From assembly GCA_022496805.1 (NCBI GenBank), contig CM040087.1, positions 31,272,253 to 31,336,252 of the forward strand: a stretch of DNA of 64,000 nt, read 5' to 3'. Position numbers and translations under genes: made by a program. This stretch comes from Pohlia nutans (taxonomy: Eukaryota; Streptophyta; Bryopsida; Bryales; Mniaceae). The stretch's first letter is position 1, and each line of letters begins with the position of its first letter. The notes under the pieces are model-generated. The model had not been told where the DNA came from and did not search any database. It saw only the letters and a program-made list of their open reading frames with translations. Positions 62,135 to 64,000 of the stretch are shown one piece after another.

Positions 62135-64000
62135 GCAAGAAGTACCCCGACAGCATTCCTCGTGCGAACACCAAGACAACTTATAAAAAGAAGCTTTTAT
62201 GAAAGTAATTTGATGACTTTGAAGCACGGGCCAGTGTATAGTCTTCAAGCTCGTTATTTAATTGTTGATTGAGCAAAGATGCTTGCATGGTGTGAGAAAT
62301 TTGCTTGTGCCAAAGCTTCTATAGATGGCGGGGAAACTCGTAGTTGTTGGGCCAAACTTTGAAGCAAGTGGAGATGACTACACATAATATTGGCGTTGGT
62401 CCCTCCAAAACACCTGTTACTGGGCATGCTCTAAGTGAACTCAACATTTTAGTAAAAGTGCGCTAGGACTAACTCGTTTAAATTATTAATCTACATTTGA
62501 GGGACCCTTGCACTCACACTTCCCCACCCTTGCACACCCCTCACATATCAAAAGTGCACATCAAATAGTCAATGGACCAATCACAAATAGAATGTAAGGA
62601 TACAGTCAATTAAACAGTGATTTGAAGGCCCAATTTCTAACACGCTAGGATTGAGAGTTAGAACATGGCCATCGTTGCACAAGATTGCTGGCCTCAAATA
62701 TTTTTGGAGGGCCCGTCCAAATTTATCTTCTCCACCGCTTTCTTAGCAAGGGCCCTCTCTGTCGCAGCCTCTGTAGAATTTGGCTTTGGCTTGCCATCCT
62801 GTGGAGTCCTTTTTTCCACTTGAGAGTTTGAATTCTAGGCTATTTATGGAAGACAATCATCGGCACTAATTACAATGTGGAGCATGACTTCCCTCCTTGC
62901 CTGCACAGTGGCTTGTGATTGTTGCTCTGACATGATTTCTTTGTAACAAGAGCTTTGACTTTCCAAAACGGATAATTCTTGGTCTTGGTTTTAGCCACCC
63001 ACGTGGTGAGCTAACATAGGCCGTGTGGCAAGCCTACACACTCCGTAGCTCGTGGGTTGGAGGCTGTTGGCTCAAGTATGGTGGGGAAAAATAAATTTGG
63101 AGGCCGAATTTGCTTGGAGAGGCCCCGCATACTATTTTTGATGTCATTTTGGGAGGGCTTCGGTGGCCATGCTCTCGAGAGGTATTTTCTAGGGCCCTTG
63201 GCACTTTTCATTTACTTCTGAAGTGTGAGAGACTCTAGGAGGGTATGGGTGGCCATGCTCTAAGCTTCTGAGTACGAGGAGTCCATAATTTTCTTCTTTT
63301 CACAAATGTGTATGTAACAAGTAGCAGATTGACTTCTAACAACAACTCGGTAAGAAAAACTTAGCATATTCCCTCTAGAACAATTATAATGAGGAGGGTT
63401 CAGAATCTGCAGTTAAAGTGAGCGAATTTTTGCGAGGTGGCTACATTTGTATTTATGTGGCTAAGGTTGATTATCCTACAGTACCAACCACTTAAGCAAT
63501 CTGACCTATATTTGGCAGTGGTAAATCCGGAAAAAAATTATGACCGCGTTTGAAATAGGATTTCATGAGGATTGCAAAAAATTGCAACTTGTAATTTGCA
63601 TTTCTCAATTTTATACAAAATTCCAAAGTGCAAAGTAACCTGTGACCCAAAACCGATCACATGCTCTAATGTACAAATGAGGTACATCTTCCCTTTCAAA
63701 ATCTAGAAATTAGGCCTGATCGGTTTTGGGGCAGTGGTTGGTAATAGGACAACCAACCGTAATTGCAACAAAGGAAAGAAATTAATTTAAATGAAATAAT
63801 CGCCTGATGCTTTCTACGATCGAATGATGCGTGGCCTGATTGCCAAATTGACTAGATTTGTAGTGACATCATCGTGACCTGTTGCCAGCTACCTTTGTTG
63901 AACCTGACGTCCGCTCGCTAAACCCTAAATTGCTTCCTTCTGAGCCCAAGAGGGTCATATATTGTACACGGCTGAAGATTCAAATATAAGTTTCAACGTA
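62135..64000. other. Intergenic DNA with dispersed-repeat copy, no gene
   Basis: The segment 62480-63260 is the paralogue of 50930-51460 and carries the empty site for the 50990-51283 element. The segment at about 63640-63735 is a fragment of that element. No coding region is supported. Confidence 0.5.

Overview
The window looks like nuclear DNA of a green plant (streptophyte). It holds six protein genes with plant-type products: the decapping activator DCP1, the chloroplast import channel TIC20, the mitochondrial Rho GTPase MIRO, a mitochondrial MaoC-type hydratase, a Rad5/HLTF-like SNF2 helicase with a RING finger, and a TMEM234-like membrane protein. Every intron placed here is GT-AG. Repeats include a Stowaway element with the plant CTCCCTC/GTCCC ends and a tRNA-type SINE. 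Nothing fixes the species. The mix of repeats makes a seed-free plant or streptophyte alga my guess, and that is weak. There are no bacterial operons, rRNA genes or CRISPR arrays.

Layout. 0.8-3.8 kb: DCP1 on the minus strand in 8 exons. 4.7-14.7 kb: repeats, with an internally deleted Ty1/copia element (7841-10742) in the middle. 15.0-15.8 kb: intronless TIC20. 16-29 kb: a dense nest of inverted-repeat elements, a solo LTR and tandem arrays. 29.6-34.5 kb: MIRO in 14 exons (plus). 35.2-37.5 kb: the MaoC gene (minus), whose 3' end carries a recent 590-bp tandem duplication. 39.8-49.2 kb: the SNF2-RING gene in 22 exons (plus). 50.2-50.6 kb: TMEM234-like gene (minus). 50.9-64 kb: repeats only.

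MIRO and MaoC converge tail to tail, MaoC and SNF2 share a 2.2-kb head-to-head spacer, and SNF2 and TMEM234 converge. Four genes serve organelles or membranes (TIC20 in the plastid envelope, MIRO on the mitochondrial outer membrane, MaoC in the mitochondrial matrix, TMEM234 in membranes) and two act on nucleic acids (DCP1 in mRNA decay, SNF2-RING in DNA repair or chromatin). Nothing suggests that they form one pathway; this is ordinary eukaryotic gene order.

The most notable signal is in the repeats. At least 15 segments begin with TTAACCC(C/T)T and end with the reverse complement, with TTAA at both ends. These are the end sequence and target site of piggyBac elements, a superfamily not normally reported from plants. 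Other short elements have TA, TTA, 3-bp (CACTA) and 8-bp (hAT-like) target duplications. In several cases the window itself holds the matching empty site, either in the other arm of an inverted repeat or in a paralogous copy, so insertions can be demonstrated from this sequence alone. No transposase gene was seen for any of these families.
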